The notes under the pieces were generated by a model, which worked only from the letters and a program-made list of their open reading frames with translations, did no database searches and was not told the origin of the DNA. 64,000 bases of DNA from Siderastrea siderea (Eukaryota; Cnidaria; Anthozoa; Scleractinia; Rhizangiidae), in NCBI GenBank assembly GCA_964030785.1, contig OZ034969.1, forward strand, positions 46,800,701-46,864,700. Direction: 5' to 3'. The position numbers and the translations under genes are program-made. This document shows, in pieces, positions 34,206-46,526 of this stretch; the first letter of the stretch is position 1, and every line of letters starts with the position of its first letter.

Positions 34206-36414
34206 CAATAAAGTTTATTCGAAAACCGTAAGTTTATACTTAAATGCAATTCGCGTTACACTTCCAATACGGCGGTGGGTCCGTCCACGCGAGTGGAAAT
34301 ATGAAAGTGAAATATTCAAGACTACATCTGTCACAAATCTGAGCGCGTTTTCTCATAATTTTTTTAAGTTAAAAGTAAATGACACATTTCTAATGACATG
34401 AATTAAATTTCCATTTCAAAATGTAATTTTTTTTAACGTAATACTCAAAATCATGCACCTTAACCCTTTCGCGCCCAGAGTTGTCACCAGACAACATTTG
34501 GAGAAGTGGTTTTCAAAAAAGTTTTTTTTTTCGATTTAAACAGTTCATTCTTTATCTACTTTTTCGTTTATCTCTTTCCACCTCTGGGGGACCTGGGGGA
34601 CTGAACTTGTCGCCTGCAGGTTAATTCCACACGGTGTTGCTGCTTAAAGCTGCTTGAGTCATTGAGGGCAAGATATTATTTAAACCGATAAATTAAATTT
34701 GAATTTGGTACATCGTAGACAGAATTTAAGTAACTGTAAAAAATGTGAGCTAGGTCAATCAAGAAAGCAAGACCTCACAGGCAGACTACAGCCCAAGCAA
34801 GGCTGCCAAAGTGACAACCTCAGCAAGGAAGTTGTCAGTAGGCAAGCAATTAAATCTTGCCTTGACAAAACTATGGCTTCAGATTGCTGGGGTTCAGTTT
34901 CTCTGTCTCAACCCTTATCACATTTAAAACAATTCAGTCCTTTAACTACAGTTCACGTACTGAATTTTATAATGGCCCACAGGCAGCCTTCAGTCTCCTG
35001 GAAAGTCTGATAACCATAAACACTACAAGGTTTTCTTCTGAGGTGACTTGAAACTTGGTCACATTAACACAGACAGTACAACATTATGTGTAGATTCGTT
35101 AAAAAATAGTTTTATTCTGAAAGTATGTAAAGAATTCCTGTAATCTGATACTTTTGGGTGTGGTCAAAATATTCTTGGTTCTTAATTTTTTTAAATATAA
35201 CTCAAAGAGAATTCATTCAACTTCAAAAAGCTTTTTCCGATCTATGTATGTCACCGAAACCTTAAATCTTGTGGCAGTAAGTCACAGAAAAGGCAAATCG
35301 AAAAATGTTATGCCACAAAATTCAATTTCGCTCGTTTATAGAATTCTTGAAGTCATCGCGGGACTGATGTTTGACAACATTTGACGTACTGCCAAAGAAA
35401 ACATCGTACACGCATCTAGTTTATGTCCTGCAAGTTTCAAGTCTGTCCGATGAACCAAAGAATAAATATTGTAATATATAAATCCCCACCTTTAATGAAA
35501 CTCGTATTTTTTAGCCCAAAATCGCGTTGGAATGGAAAGAAAATCGGTCTACAGCTTTCCTCCGAAGTGTTTTCCACGGCAGCCATGTTGTTGAGCCCTT
35601 CAGTCATGTTTTCCAGCGGAAAAACGCAAAATAGTGCCCTTTTTTTGGTCCCTCTTTCCTTTTAAGGTGGGCTATTTTTCCCGCGAAACCAATCAGAAGC
35701 GCCAGCATAAACAATGACACCTTTCCTTGGCAACCGATCTCATGGAGCGTGGCGTTGACAGATTTATTCGTTCGTGTCGCAAATATCAGAGTTATTCCAC
35801 GAAGTACTAAAGAACCTCTGCTCTTTATGATAAAATGAAGCTTCAACAGATATTTTTAAATACTGTGTTGTATTTTGCAAAGGGGAAGATTGCGATTTCA
35901 GCGACCTGTAATTAGAAGTTGTCTGCGATAACTCTGGCCGACGGCTAGTATTTCAATGTCACGATCAAAACTTGCGTTGCTCTGTCTTCGTAGAAGAAAA
36001 ATATACTTCAGTACACATCTACCGCCGAAATACTATTGTATTTCCTGAGAGAAAGGTAACTTGTAATATTCCATTTAAACTAGCGTGAATAAGGCGCATT
36101 AAGCGAAGAGTCTGTGACTTGTGACAATTTCGCAATCGAAACTCGAGATCGTAAACTGTCAAATTCGAGCACCGTAGGGGATGTTTTCGAAACCGCAATT
36201 ACATTTTTTAGCCGTCTGCTGTGGTAATTTTCCCGCAAAATTTTCCTTGGAGACGGAACTTCAATTGCTTATATCTCGCTAAATACAAATTCCCTTGAAC
36301 TGAAAATTTGCAAACAAACCCAACTTGTGACAAACTTAAAGCTGCTTAAAAGTCAACCGATTTGAAAAGGGTCACTTTAGCCTGATGGAAATTACCGACA
36401 ATAAACTACTTTTT
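34206..36414. other. Non-coding sequence, no gene recognised
   Basis: Only short open frames without domains (for example 34699-35010, 35423-35665, 35604-35846). It contains one copy of a dispersed module starting GCCCAAGCAAGGCTGCCAAA at about 34791-34880 that recurs at 36845-36930 and 37283-37370. Confidence 0.5.
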
Positions 36415-37375
36415 GAGACAATTCAGTTCATTCACGATACTCAAACAGCACGCTAAAGATAATATTTAGCACTTTTTGAAACCTGAGAGGCAAATGGAAA
36501 GCAATTTCCAAGACTTCAAGACTTAACTTTTTGGAAGAAAACATTTAAAGCGATTTTCTCCTTTCATTGTCTAGCTATCCAACTGAAAAATGTCTGACAG
36601 ATTTCCCTTGTAACAAGAGCTTAAAAACAGCTGAATGAATTTTCTAGATAATTCAGTTCAGTCACGATACCCAAACAGCACGCAAAATATAGTAATAAAC
36701 CTGAGTGGCCAATGAAAAGCAATTTCCAAGACTTTTAGTTTGGAAAATGTGAAGAAGCCAATTGCATCTACCTTAGCTTTGAACTGATAATTGAAGCATT
36801 GGTTCGGGAGGAAAAGTATCAACTTCTAATCACCAGGAAAAAAGCCCAAGCAAGGCTGCCATTACAGACAACCTCAGCCAGGAAATTGTCAGAAGGCAAG
36901 CACAGATCTTGCCTTGACAAAACTACGAACGAAAGTATCTTCAAATAAAACAATAAAATATTAACGTTTTGGAAGAAAACATTTTAAGCGATTTTCTCCT
37001 TTCTCGTTGTCTAGCTATCCAACTGCAAAATGTCTGACAGATTTCCCTTTTAACAGCTGAGTGGACTTTCTAGATAATTCAGTTCAGACACGATACTCAA
37101 ACAGCACGCAAAATATAGTATTAAACAATCTATTAAACCTGAGTGGCCAATGAAAAGCAATTTCTAAGACTTTTAGTGTGGAAAATGTAAAGAAGCCAAT
37201 TGCATGTACGTTGGCTTTGAATTGATAATCGAGGCATTTGATCGGAAGGAGAAGTATCAACTTCTAATCACCACGAATAAAGCCCAAGCAAGGCTGCCAT
37301 TTACAGACAACCTCAGCCAGGAAATTGTCAGAAGGCAAGCACAGATCTTGCCTTGACAAAACTACGGCCTTCGGG
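36415..37375 (+). repeat. Tandem repeat, about 435-bp unit, two full copies plus a partial one
   Basis: Full copies start at TTTTGGAAGAAAACATTT (about 36529 and 36967) and share CTAGCTATCCAACTG, CTGACAGATTTCCCTT, AATTCAGTTCAG.CACGATAC, CCTGAGTGGCCAATGAAAAG, AAGTATCAACTTCTAATCAC and AGCCCAAGCAAGGCTGCCAT. A partial upstream copy (36415-36528) has the AATTCAGTTCA..CACGATAC and GAGAGGCAAATGGAAAGC parts. No coding potential seen. Confidence 0.85.
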
Positions 37376-37848
37376 TTACAGAAGTGAACTTTCCTTTACT
37401 GGTTCGAGTTTATACTATAATTTGATCAAAAACGGCAAATCATTATGGAAATTATTTTTAAATGACTGACAGCTTTATGCACCCACTTCCGCTGCTAATA
37501 GGCGCGCGCGTCGCTTGAAGTCGCCGGAAATAATTATGTGACAGGCGGTAACAAATACAATTACACAAAGAACATTCATATATCTTTTATAAAAAAGTGA
37601 CCGTTGGTTTAAGCGGAAAATTGTCATCGAAATAACGGCACAAAACTATATATCTCATAGATCCCGCACGTAAAAAGTGTAAGTGTTACTGGAAACGTTC
37701 ATGCATATATGTAGGCTAGTTCTAGAAGCATAAAAAATTCAGACATTCAGATCACAGCTCATCAAAGTTTTGGCGGGAAGTTTATGCACTGCGTTTCAAC
37801 GGCACGAATTAAAACATTGTTGCACATAAAACAGTCATAACTTCGTAA
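37376..37848. other. Non-coding stretch
   Basis: AT-rich with a short GGCGCGCGCGTCGC patch at about 37500. No gene or repeat recognised. Confidence 0.45.
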
Positions 37849-37855
37849 ATATTGA

Positions 37856-38397
37856 CACAGGGTCCAGAGGAGTTAAATTTGTACGCAAGAATTATCATTC
37901 GTACATCTTATCTTATAAAATAAATAACCACGTCCATTTGATCAATAAATTTTCCCAATGCAACATTTGTGAATCCAATTTGAACGGCTTTTTTCTCTTT
38001 CCATACGCTGTATTTCTCGATCTCGATTTCGCTTAGTGCGCCATGCCGTCCGCCATATTGAAAATTGCTATTAACCGCGGACTGTTTTTCTGCGGTCGCC
38101 TAACACGTAGTCTCCTACGCTCCCACTAAAAACGCCACTAAAAACGGCTGCGTAGGAGACTACCTAACACGTTGCCCGAAGGGCAACGGCTTTTCTTCGG
38201 CAAGCTTCGCTTTCCGAACGAGGCACGAAGTTATTTAGTGTAAGTCGATCTCAGTGATTCTAAGAGCCCACAGTAATTTGACCTGCGGTAAAAATATAGG
38301 TAACGCGAGTAACGCAAGTTCGCAGCAAATTATGTCGGTTGTCTTTCGCAAGGAAAACTAAACGTTCTGCTCGAACTTCGCTCCTCTGGACCCTGTG
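37856..38397. mobile_element. Non-autonomous hAT-like MITE, 542 bp, with 7-bp target duplication
   Basis: Ends are perfect 17-bp inverted repeats, CACAGGGTCCAGAGGAG at 37856-37872 and its complement at 38381-38397. ATATTGA flanks both sides directly (37849-37855 and 38398-38404), compatible with an hAT-type 8-bp duplication with one changed base. Inside are a 14-bp inverted pair GTAGTCTCCTACGC at about 38107-38120 and 38150-38163, and a small GTTGCCC...GGGCAAC hairpin at about 38172-38188. No open frame of note. Confidence 0.85.
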
Positions 38398-38605
38398 ATA
38401 TTGATAGCTTTGATCGTCTCATAATGATTAAAACGTAAAAATGAAAACAGCTCAAATAAGCTACTTTGCTTATATATTTTAAATAAACGGCAATTTACTT
38501 ACCACGACCTAACCGGCGATGGCCTGGCGCCACGACAGCATGATCATGAAGGTCGTCTAGGGGAGAATTTTCTTCACGGCTTACAGAGAAATACGGCCCG
38601 CCGGT

Positions 38606-39241
38606 CGCCGTTGTGTTAAGTTGTACTTGCCGTAAAAATAAAGTAAAACAAGAAGTGGAAAATATAAGCTCGAGCAAATGTGGGAGACTGAACAACATCG
38701 ATATATCGGCAAGAAGTGATCTTCGTTTGATTCATTCAATCTCATGTAACTCCCCAACTGATTCCAAAGAAAGCAACTGGCATGTAGTCAATATAAAGAA
38801 ACAACCACTGCTGTGCGAATTGTCCGTGCCTCTGAACTAGAGCGAAAAATCCATCCCCGACTGAAAGACGCAAACGTGATTTCAGGTTCATTGACTGAAG
38901 GTGGACTGAATTGACTGTAACTATAATTGTTCAAGGCTTTGTTGGATATTATTCACTGATTGGTCAAAAATAATACGATTTAAATTCCTCTATTATGATT
39001 GGCTGTAGTGTTTACACAAGGCGAGATCTAGGACAGAATCTGTCATACCGCAGTAGATGACTGCAAATACTTGCGGCGGGTATGCGAATTCCTTGCATAA
39101 TTGAACGATACATTATCGGCTTTGAGCAATGAGTTATTCAAAATTCAAACGTCACTGAAAGAAGCCAACGTTTTTTTAAAAGGTCTAAACGCGTTTTGGT
39201 TTAGAAGTTGTGGCTGCAAAATAAAGAAAAGCTTCAAACAA
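38606..39241 (-). repeat. Dispersed 0.64-kb sequence, copy B
   Basis: Inverted copy of 11719-12357, about 26 kb away and outside the large transposon. The 73-codon segment is open here on the plus strand (38613-38840) with very few residue changes. Neither copy has visible terminal repeats or target duplications. Confidence 0.8.
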
Positions 39242-39299
39242 CCTTGCTCGGCGGCGTTTGAGCCGATAACGTGTACCTTATTTCCTGTGGGTCAGTAAA

Positions 39300-40061
39300 A
39301 GTCACGTTATTTTCTACCCGGCATGCAATAACTAATCCTATTAGTTGAGTTTATCTTAACTAATATAACAGCTTAAGTAGAAACAACCTTAGCTTCCTTT
39401 ACGGGTCATTTTTGTTTTATTATATTGTAAGCAACATGGTAAATCGAACATCTTTTCATTCAACTTGTCTTTAGTTGATGTTTTACCTCTTGCAAAATGA
39501 CTGTTTTGATTAGTCACAACCACTCTTAATTGGTTATAATGACTGATTTAATAAGAGTAATTTTAACCAGTCATCGAACAGTTACAATAGTTTCTGCTAC
39601 TGTGATGAGGGATCAAACGATATGAATCAGTCAACGGGTTATGAATTATTAGCCACAATCACTAGCAATCGACTGTCGGATTGAGTAAAAAATCTGTCAC
39701 TAAAGCAAGAAAGTTTGTTTATTTCCATCAATTAGATTTCATACTTATCAAATGCTCTGTTACTTTAGCTGCTATTTATTTTTTTATATTTAAGTTTTAA
39801 TAGCGAGCAGAGTGCTCCTGTGGCGAGTTAAATACATTATACTTTACCAACTAGTAAGTCATATGTACCATGACTAATTAGTTTGGTCGCTTAGAATCAC
39901 AACTAATCTCAATGGTTAAAACAACCTATAGTTAAATGTAACATTAACTATTTTATTTAGTTGACAAATTTGACTGTTTGAAATAGTTTAAATGACCATT
40001 GTTATTAGTTACGACCATTTTAAATAGTCATTTTAACTAGTCAATTTTTACAGTGTAAGAT
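39300..40061. repeat. AT-rich stretch with recurring TAGTCA/TGACTR motifs
   Basis: Many short, partly complementary motifs (TTAGTTGAG, ATTAGTCACAACCA, AACCAGTCAT, AAATAGTCATTTTAACTAGTC) are spread through about 750 bp. It ends at TTTTTACAGTGT, right where paralogy with collagen locus 1 begins. It may be a degenerate MITE; I could not find a matching left terminus. Confidence 0.4.
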
Positions 40062-43000
40062 TCATTGCTAGATGACGCGAATCGAATATTTTACAACACC
40101 ACAATAATGCCTAAATTATAATCTTGGAGAAGTTGAAACAGGCCCAGATGGGACAAAATATTTAACAGCTCCCAGCGCGGCCAGAAAATCATTTTGAACC
40201 AAACGAAACCTTTTTTAGTTCTAGCTTCGGTAAAGTCTCCGTTTTTTTTTACAGAGACAGCCTTTAATTGCTTTTGCATACGCATTTTTTTATGTGCGGT
40301 GGTCAAGAATCGAACTTTTGCGGGTTCTTTGAATCAAGTTTGTTATTGTGAAAAAGACAATTTAAGAGTTAGAGGGAAAAAGTAAAAGATAAAAGTTGCT
40401 TAACTTTCGTGCGATACGGCAGTCAGACAAAACTCAAGAATCCAAGAGCTTTTGTTTAATACATAATTCGCGACCGTACCTTCATCTTCACAAATTCACA
40501 CAACACGCTGTTTTATTCATTCACCCCACCTTTATTTGCAAATTGCTTGTTTTACAATGCTGTCAGTTATAATTAGCTTTATCCCCTACACCGTTCAAAC
40601 ACCATTTTTGATAATGAAAATGGCTCTTTTTTTCTTTCTAAATAAACAGTGCTTGGTCGCTTTCAATCCCCGATTACCGAATTTAATGTTAACTTTTTAG
40701 ACCTCGAGGATTATTCAACCTTTACCAATAAGACAACTTAAAACTGAAGAGAAAAACGGAATGTGCTCTTTTAAGCCTGTGGGGGAGGTATTTCTTCCAC
40801 GTAGATCCGGGACACAGAATAATCGCCCGTCATCGCGTCAGCAAATCCCCCGAGACGACAATTACCGACCCAGAATCCAACGCGCACCATCCCCTTGTTG
40901 ACTTTCTCGCAGACTCCTTCGATTTGCCTTACGCGGTGTAGATCTTGTGCCCTGGCGCCACTTCCGATTGCCATGTACACTATACCATCAATTGCCTCCG
41001 GAGCCCTGCATTCTACACCGTTGAAGGTGAAATACCATCGCCTGCAGCAAGAGTTGCAGTTGTAGATGCGAAGATTGCCATTCCAGAAGACTCGCAGTCC
41101 TGTGTTGTCTGAAGTTTTCTTAAAAACACATTCCTAAAATAATCAAAAAGAAATACAAGGGAGTATCAGTAGGACAGCCGCGCGTTGATGACAACCAACC
41201 GATGACGCTCTTTCCGAGCGCCTTTGAATAATAATGGGTAATACGACAGACCTAGTTACTGTGATGGACTCTAAGTGAATGACCGGAGAACAATAGCCAT
41301 AAACCATAGCCAATAACCATAGCCATCTTCGCGATGGCTATGGTATGCAAAATTCTAACCTGAATATCCTTGAAACAAATGAGTAACGTTATATAAATCT
41401 TCGCTCCGTTTACGTTTTGACATTAAAAACCTCAATAAACCTCAATTCCTTTGCCTCTACTCTGATTAAGGTCAATATACGTTAATCCCCTCCCTTGCGG
41501 GTGCGCGAATTGACCTGCCGTAATATTTAGAAGATCCTTTGTTTAGTAAGGCACAAGCAGTTTACCTTGATCAATCCACTGTCCCTGCTGTCGTGCAAAT
41601 CCTTATAAACGCACTGTTTCCAGTTACGTCCAAAAGATCCTGGAGGACCTTGGCTTCCACGATCACCTGCATCGCCTTTCTTGCCAGGTGGACCTGCAGG
41701 ACCCGAGGGTCCTTGAGTCCCCTTGGGACCTTGGGGACCTTGGCTTCCACGATCACCTGCATCGCCTTTTTTGCCAGGTGGACCGGCAGGTCCCGAGGGT
41801 CCTTGTGGTCCCTTGGGACCTGGAGGGCCTTGGCTTCCAAGAGCACCTGCATCACCCTTGCTACCGGGTGAACCCGCAACTCCTGCTGGTCCCGCGGGTC
41901 CAGGGCTTCCTGGGATGCCTGGAATTCTTGGTGCGCAGCAACAAGCACTTTGAGCACAAGCTCCGTTTGGCAAGGTCTGTTGAGAGCCCTAAAAGAACAG
42001 AGTAAAAATGAATTTCTTGAACGCCCGTCGCGCGCTCTTCTCCAGCCTCCAAGACTTGTGCGTAAGGCAAAATATTTTTGTGTATAGCTCAAGCGATAAA
42101 CAACAGAATTCATTCAATAATTCCAAAAGTCACTAAGTATATGTATTTGCACATCAAAACGTTTCGCTTATATTATATTCCTTACCTACGGGTTTTGTTT
42201 CTTTGAAATCAAGGACACCCCCCACCCCCCCCAAAAAAAGAAAGAAGAAAGAAAGGATAAATATTAAGGGCAGTTGGAGAAAAGTAAGGATAGTAACGTC
42301 AAGGCTAATGAACAGACCTTATTGTCATGTGGCTTGCTGCTGCTGTTGTCATTCGCGGAGCACATGGTGATCAGCAGGGACAGCAATACACACATGGTGG
42401 TCAGCGGTTTATTCATATCGTATTCTTGGATTTTACTTCAAACCTGCGTAACTGAATACGCAAAGGTTAAGATAACGACGTTCAAACACTTCTGTACAGG
42501 GTATCATATTAAAAGTCTCATTAATATTTAGCAATGATAATAGTTTTCGAATATTGATGATTCGAAAACTGTTGTATCCTTACCGAATGCAAAACAATAT
42601 AATAAGACAAGTATAACGTTTGACAAATTTACGGTTTTATTGCCAACACCTGAGGACGTTTTGTATCTGTCTTAGTCTTTTTAACCATGGAAAAATCTTG
42701 CAATGTGTGATTAAAAAAAATTATAAATAACTGAGTTGAAAATGTGTTTTTTGAGGTCTTTGATCCTTTGTAGTTCAGATCCACAACTTAACCCTCAAGT
42801 TTTGCGGATATTTTTTAAGAAAAGCTACCACTTTTTCAGCTTTTTGAACTTCCGATTCTGCAGATATAAATCCCTTGGTACAACTGGATTTTCAGTTCTT
42901 TCCTCGTTTTAATTTCCGTAATACTTCATGTCTTTCTTATGTATTTCCTTTGCCATTTTTCCAGATACCACTTTTCCAACCTTTATCTTAAGGCTTCATT

Positions 43001-44057
43001 CCATTTAAAGCCAGCTTGAGTGTAACAGTTAGTTCGTTAAATTAAGCTTGGTGATATAACGTACCAACTTTGCTAGTGTCGCTAAAATCATCTAATAAAC
43101 CCCTTGCTCTCACCAAGAGAATAAAAAATGATCTGTGACATACGACACGAACACGTGGAGTCCATGTTTAATAATCTAACAACAAGACCTGACCTGGTTA
43201 CATATGCATGCTGGCCAGGTTACATATGTGACATGATCATTTGCCTCTAACACCGTTTTTTTCCTTTACTGAACGAGTTTCACCTTAAAACATGTTTTGT
43301 AGCTCATTACGTGTAATATACAAAAGACAAGCGCTTTCATTGGCTAGTTTATTTCTGGATTAGCTAGTGACGTGACATCTTTTATTCTAAAGAAAGAAAG
43401 ATGGTGAATTTTAAGCTCGGGAAGAAATGAGAAAGACTGAATATTCCATCTTTCTCATCTTTTACTCTGTTTTGTTTCAATGCATTACAAGACAAAACAC
43501 GATTGAGTACTGGTCAGATCCTTTTGAACTAAGGAATGATCATAATAACAATAATATTTAACCATGATATGCCCTCTTTTTATTTGGTTCTCTTTTTATA
43601 AGTTACACAATCCTTTACACGTGAAAAAAAGATTACGAGCTGATCACGTGCACAATTTCAAAACAGGAGCAGCGGTGGTATCTGGGTTGCTAGAAATTTG
43701 CAAAATAACCAAATAACCGTTTCCATTTTAAAATCACCACAAGAAAAGAGTTTGATAAAGAAAATCTGTCAGATTATCCAGATGAAGAAAACATTTTAAA
43801 CATAATTTTCTCTTGAAATAGAGAAACAAAGGTCAGTGTCAAACTTGCAAAGAAGAAAAAATCAATAAATTACTGGAAAGAACGCATTTTGTGAATATAT
43901 CTTAGGCCTTAAATTCCTAAAATTTTATATTCAGTTAATTTGTTCTGTTTGATCACGATTACAGACAATTTCATGCAAATGTCAGTTGATTTTACACTGC
44001 TAAGAGCAGAAACGAAGCCAAACAAAGGATGCTTGCCTTTTTCATTTTATAGACAAT
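40062..44057. repeat. Segmental duplication, copy 2 (collagen locus 2 plus flanks)
   Basis: Collinear with 4345-7463 followed by 25085-25628. Because it lacks the 17.6-kb transposon, it shows the pre-insertion arrangement. The paralogues have diverged by many substitutions and indels in introns and flanks, while exon lengths are unchanged. Confidence 0.85.
40771..42416 (-). CDS. Short-chain collagen C4-like protein, locus 2 (three exons)
   Basis: Predicted secreted short collagen of 294 residues. Exon 1 is 42318-42416 (99 nt, [20 protein letters not shown], signal peptide; ends CATGACAATAAG with GT donor). Exon 2 is 41566-41988 (423 nt; [10 protein letters not shown], then about 31 Gly-X-Y triplets including a 10-triplet cassette present almost twice, then [20 protein letters not shown]). 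Exon 3 is 40771-41133 (363 nt; [19 protein letters not shown] at the end, preceded by the conserved Cys-rich region with [16 protein letters not shown]). Both introns are phase 0 with GT/AG borders and an AATAAA lies at about 40512 downstream. The C-terminal module matches the conserved end of coral and sponge short-chain collagen C4-like proteins. Expected role: extracellular matrix, by trimerisation through the Gly-X-Y segment; this is inferred from family. Confidence 0.88.
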
Positions 44058-44098
44058 ATTGCTGCACAGATGCCTTTAGAAAGTGTGTTTTTCGTATA

Positions 44099-45828
44099 AC
44101 ACAAGAAAAGCCCCAGGGGGCATTAACCCCGCCATTGTTCTCTCTGCCCTTGGGGTCCAAAATATATTACGGCCAGGTAAAAGTTTGTGGTTTATCGTAT
44201 CTTTTACGTGCTTGCGATGATAATATAAATCAAGACACGACTTGCCTAATCACTCTGTTTTAGCGTGCGTGACGAAGAGGGTGCTGAAATTATTATTTTG
44301 ATCACACCGTGACTCAGCCTGGCCTCGTAGCTCAGTTGGTTGAGCAACGGTGTTCTAATCCGGAGGTCGTGGTTTCGAATCCCGCCGGGATCAAAGATTT
44401 TTCTTTTATCTTGGTTCTCATTTCTAATTTCTTACTTTTAAGGCCTGTGGTCGGGGGGAAATTATGGAGGGCAGTATTACTCACTTCTTGGCACTCATAC
44501 ATACATACTTTACATCATAATTACTAAGTTCATAGCGATCGCGAGTTCATGCCAGCTTTCAAACTTAAGCTCCCTAGTACATTCGTCCTTGCTCTCATCG
44601 AAGAAATGTTAACTCCATTGAATTCCTTGTACTTTTCTACACAACTTTCCCGAAAGATTTTGGCGAAGCAAAGCAAAACTGCCAAAAAAATGCTTGCATT
44701 TGACTGTTGAATTATTCAACTTGGCGAAAGCAAGGGACTTCCCCGAATCGGCTTCTGTGTTTCAGTGATGTAATGTTTACGTGCCACGGCAAGTTAGGCG
44801 AATTCATTCCAGCTTCAAAGCTCGCTAGCACCTTCGTTCCTACTTTCATTGGACCCCGCCGTTTTTCTCCTCCTCCCAGGGAGCAAAATATATTACGGTC
44901 ACTCAAGATACGAGCTCAAGTGGTGTAAATTTTAAAGTTGATGATTTATCGTACCTGTGTTTGCTGCCATTTCCCCTTATGCGTCTGCTCCGCACCCTTC
45001 TCCCTGTGGTAACATGAATCCCTGATAGTATGAACCCCATCCCTCATTCCTTGGTCATCCACTTGTCCTAGCTTTCGCGAAGAAGAACGTGACGAAATAG
45101 TTTGACCATAGCGTGACTCAGTTAAGTCACGTTTTTTTAAATAAACGAACTGACATGTCAGCGTAATTCTAAATAGCAAGGGCACGGAAATTTAAATAGA
45201 TTTCTTGATAAAAAACTCATTCTAAAATCTAAAGGAAACTGGTAGCTATGAAAAACCGTAAAAGTCTATTTTAGGCCGTGATTCGATGAGTGATTTGGCA
45301 CAACCAAGTTTACTTCTCCGAATCGGCTTCTGTGTTTCAATGCCGTAATGTTTAAGTGCTACGGCACGTACCGTGAATCATTGGCTTTCAAAGCTCGCTA
45401 GCACCTTCGTCCTTGCTCTCATTGAAGAGAAGTCAACTCCATTGAATTTCTTGTACTTTTCTACACAACTTTCCCTAAAGATTTTGGCGAAGCAAAGCAA
45501 AACTGCCAAAAATATGCTTGCATTTCACTGTTGAATTTTTCAACTTGGCGAAAGCAAGGGACTTCCCCGGATCACCTTTTGTGTTTCAGTGATGTAATGT
45601 TTACGTGCCAGGGCAGGTTTGGCAAATTCATGCCAGTTTCAAAGCTCACTAGCACCTTCGTTCTTGCTTTCATCGAAGGAATTTTCGTGCCATTAAATCG
45701 CCGGTAATTTTCTACACCAACTTTCATGAAAATTCTGGCGAATAAACGCTAAACGAACAAACTTTACCGGCAAGTATTGTTTTGACCGAGCGCAGGTCTG
45801 GGGCAACTGACCACGACAAAAAAAAGGA
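44099..45828 (+). repeat. tRNA-bearing repeat unit 1 (about 1.74 kb)
   Basis: Starts ACAAGAAAAGCCCCAGGGGG and ends before the A-rich tract at about 45820. It contains a tRNA-like sequence at 44321-44392 and two internal copies of a module with GATTTTGGCGAAGCAAAGCA and the palindrome GTTGAATTATTCAAC (about 44655-44745 and 45478-45570). Nearly identical to 53239-54960. Confidence 0.88.
44321..44392 (+). tRNA. Arg(UCU)-like tRNA sequence, probably a repeat-embedded pseudogene
   Basis: 72 nt starting GGCCTCGTAGCTCAGTTGG with a good D arm (GCTC/GAGC), anticodon loop GTTCTAA (anticodon TCT) and the TTCGAAT T loop, followed after AAAGA by a T run that could end Pol III transcription. The anticodon stem has two mispairs (A-G, T-T) and the acceptor one (C-A). 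In this copy the T stem also has a T in place of G at its last pair (GTGGT). The copy is carried by the repeat unit. Confidence 0.6.
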
Positions 45829-46081
45829 AAAAAAAAAACAAGAAAAGCCCCAGGGGCATTAACCCCGCCGTTGTTCGAACTGCCCTTGGGGTCCAAAATA
45901 TATTACGGCCACGTAAGATACAAGCCGAAGTGGTGTAAATTTTAAAAGTTGGTGATTTATCGTATTTTGACGTGTTTCCAATGATAATATAAATCAAGAC
46001 ATGACTTGCCTAATCACCCTGTCTTAGCGTGCGTGACGAAGAGTTTTGATGAAATATCTTGATCATAGCGTGACTCAGCCT

Positions 46082-46153
46082 GTCCTCGTAGCTCAGTTGG
46101 TAGAGCGACGGTGTTCTAATCAGGAGGTCGTGGGTTCAAATCTCGCTGGGGTC
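46082..46153 (+). tRNA. Arg(UCU)-like tRNA sequence, second copy
   Basis: Same structure as the 44321 copy, with GTAGAGC in the D arm, loop GTTCTAA, T loop TTCAAAT and 3' strand TGGGGTC. It is the most diverged of the three (acceptor GTCCTCG) and also followed by a T run. Most likely a pseudogene. Confidence 0.55.
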
Positions 46154-46514
46154 AAAGATTTTTCTTTTATCTTGGTTCTTATTTCTAATTTCTTCTTTTA
46201 TGGCCTGTGACCGGGGGAAAATTATGGAGGGCAGCATTGCTCACTTCTTGGCACTCTATCACACACTTCACATCATAATATTACTAAGCTCATAGCGATG
46301 GCGAGTTCATGCCAGCTTTCAAACTAAAGCTCGCTAGCACATTCGTCCTTGCTCTCGTCGAAGAAAAGTTAAATCCATTGAATTCCTTGTACTTTTCTAC
46401 ACAATTTTCCTTAAAGATTTTGGCGAAGCAAAGCAAAACTGCCAAAAAAATGCTTGCATTTGACTGTTGAATTATTCAACTTTGCGAAAGTAAGGGACTT
46501 CCCCGAATCGGCTT

Positions 46515-46526
46515 CTGTGTTTTCAG
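46515..46526 (+). repeat. 12-bp direct repeat at the left edge of the 5.9-kb insert
   Basis: CTGTGTTTTCAG here is repeated exactly at 52456-52467. Uninterrupted units have CTGTGTTTCAG at this point, one T shorter. Confidence 0.85.

Larger units (their letters stand above)
45838..46526 (+). repeat. tRNA-bearing repeat unit 2, left part
   Basis: Second tandem unit, starting ACAAGAAAAGCCCCAGGGGC one period (about 1739 bp) after unit 1. It breaks at 46526 where a 5.9-kb insert begins and resumes at 52456-52960. Confidence 0.85.

Noticed and set aside
39300..40061. MITE with CACTGTAAAAA ends
   Set aside because: Only the right-hand end (TTTTTACAGTG) is visible; no matching left end or target duplication was found.
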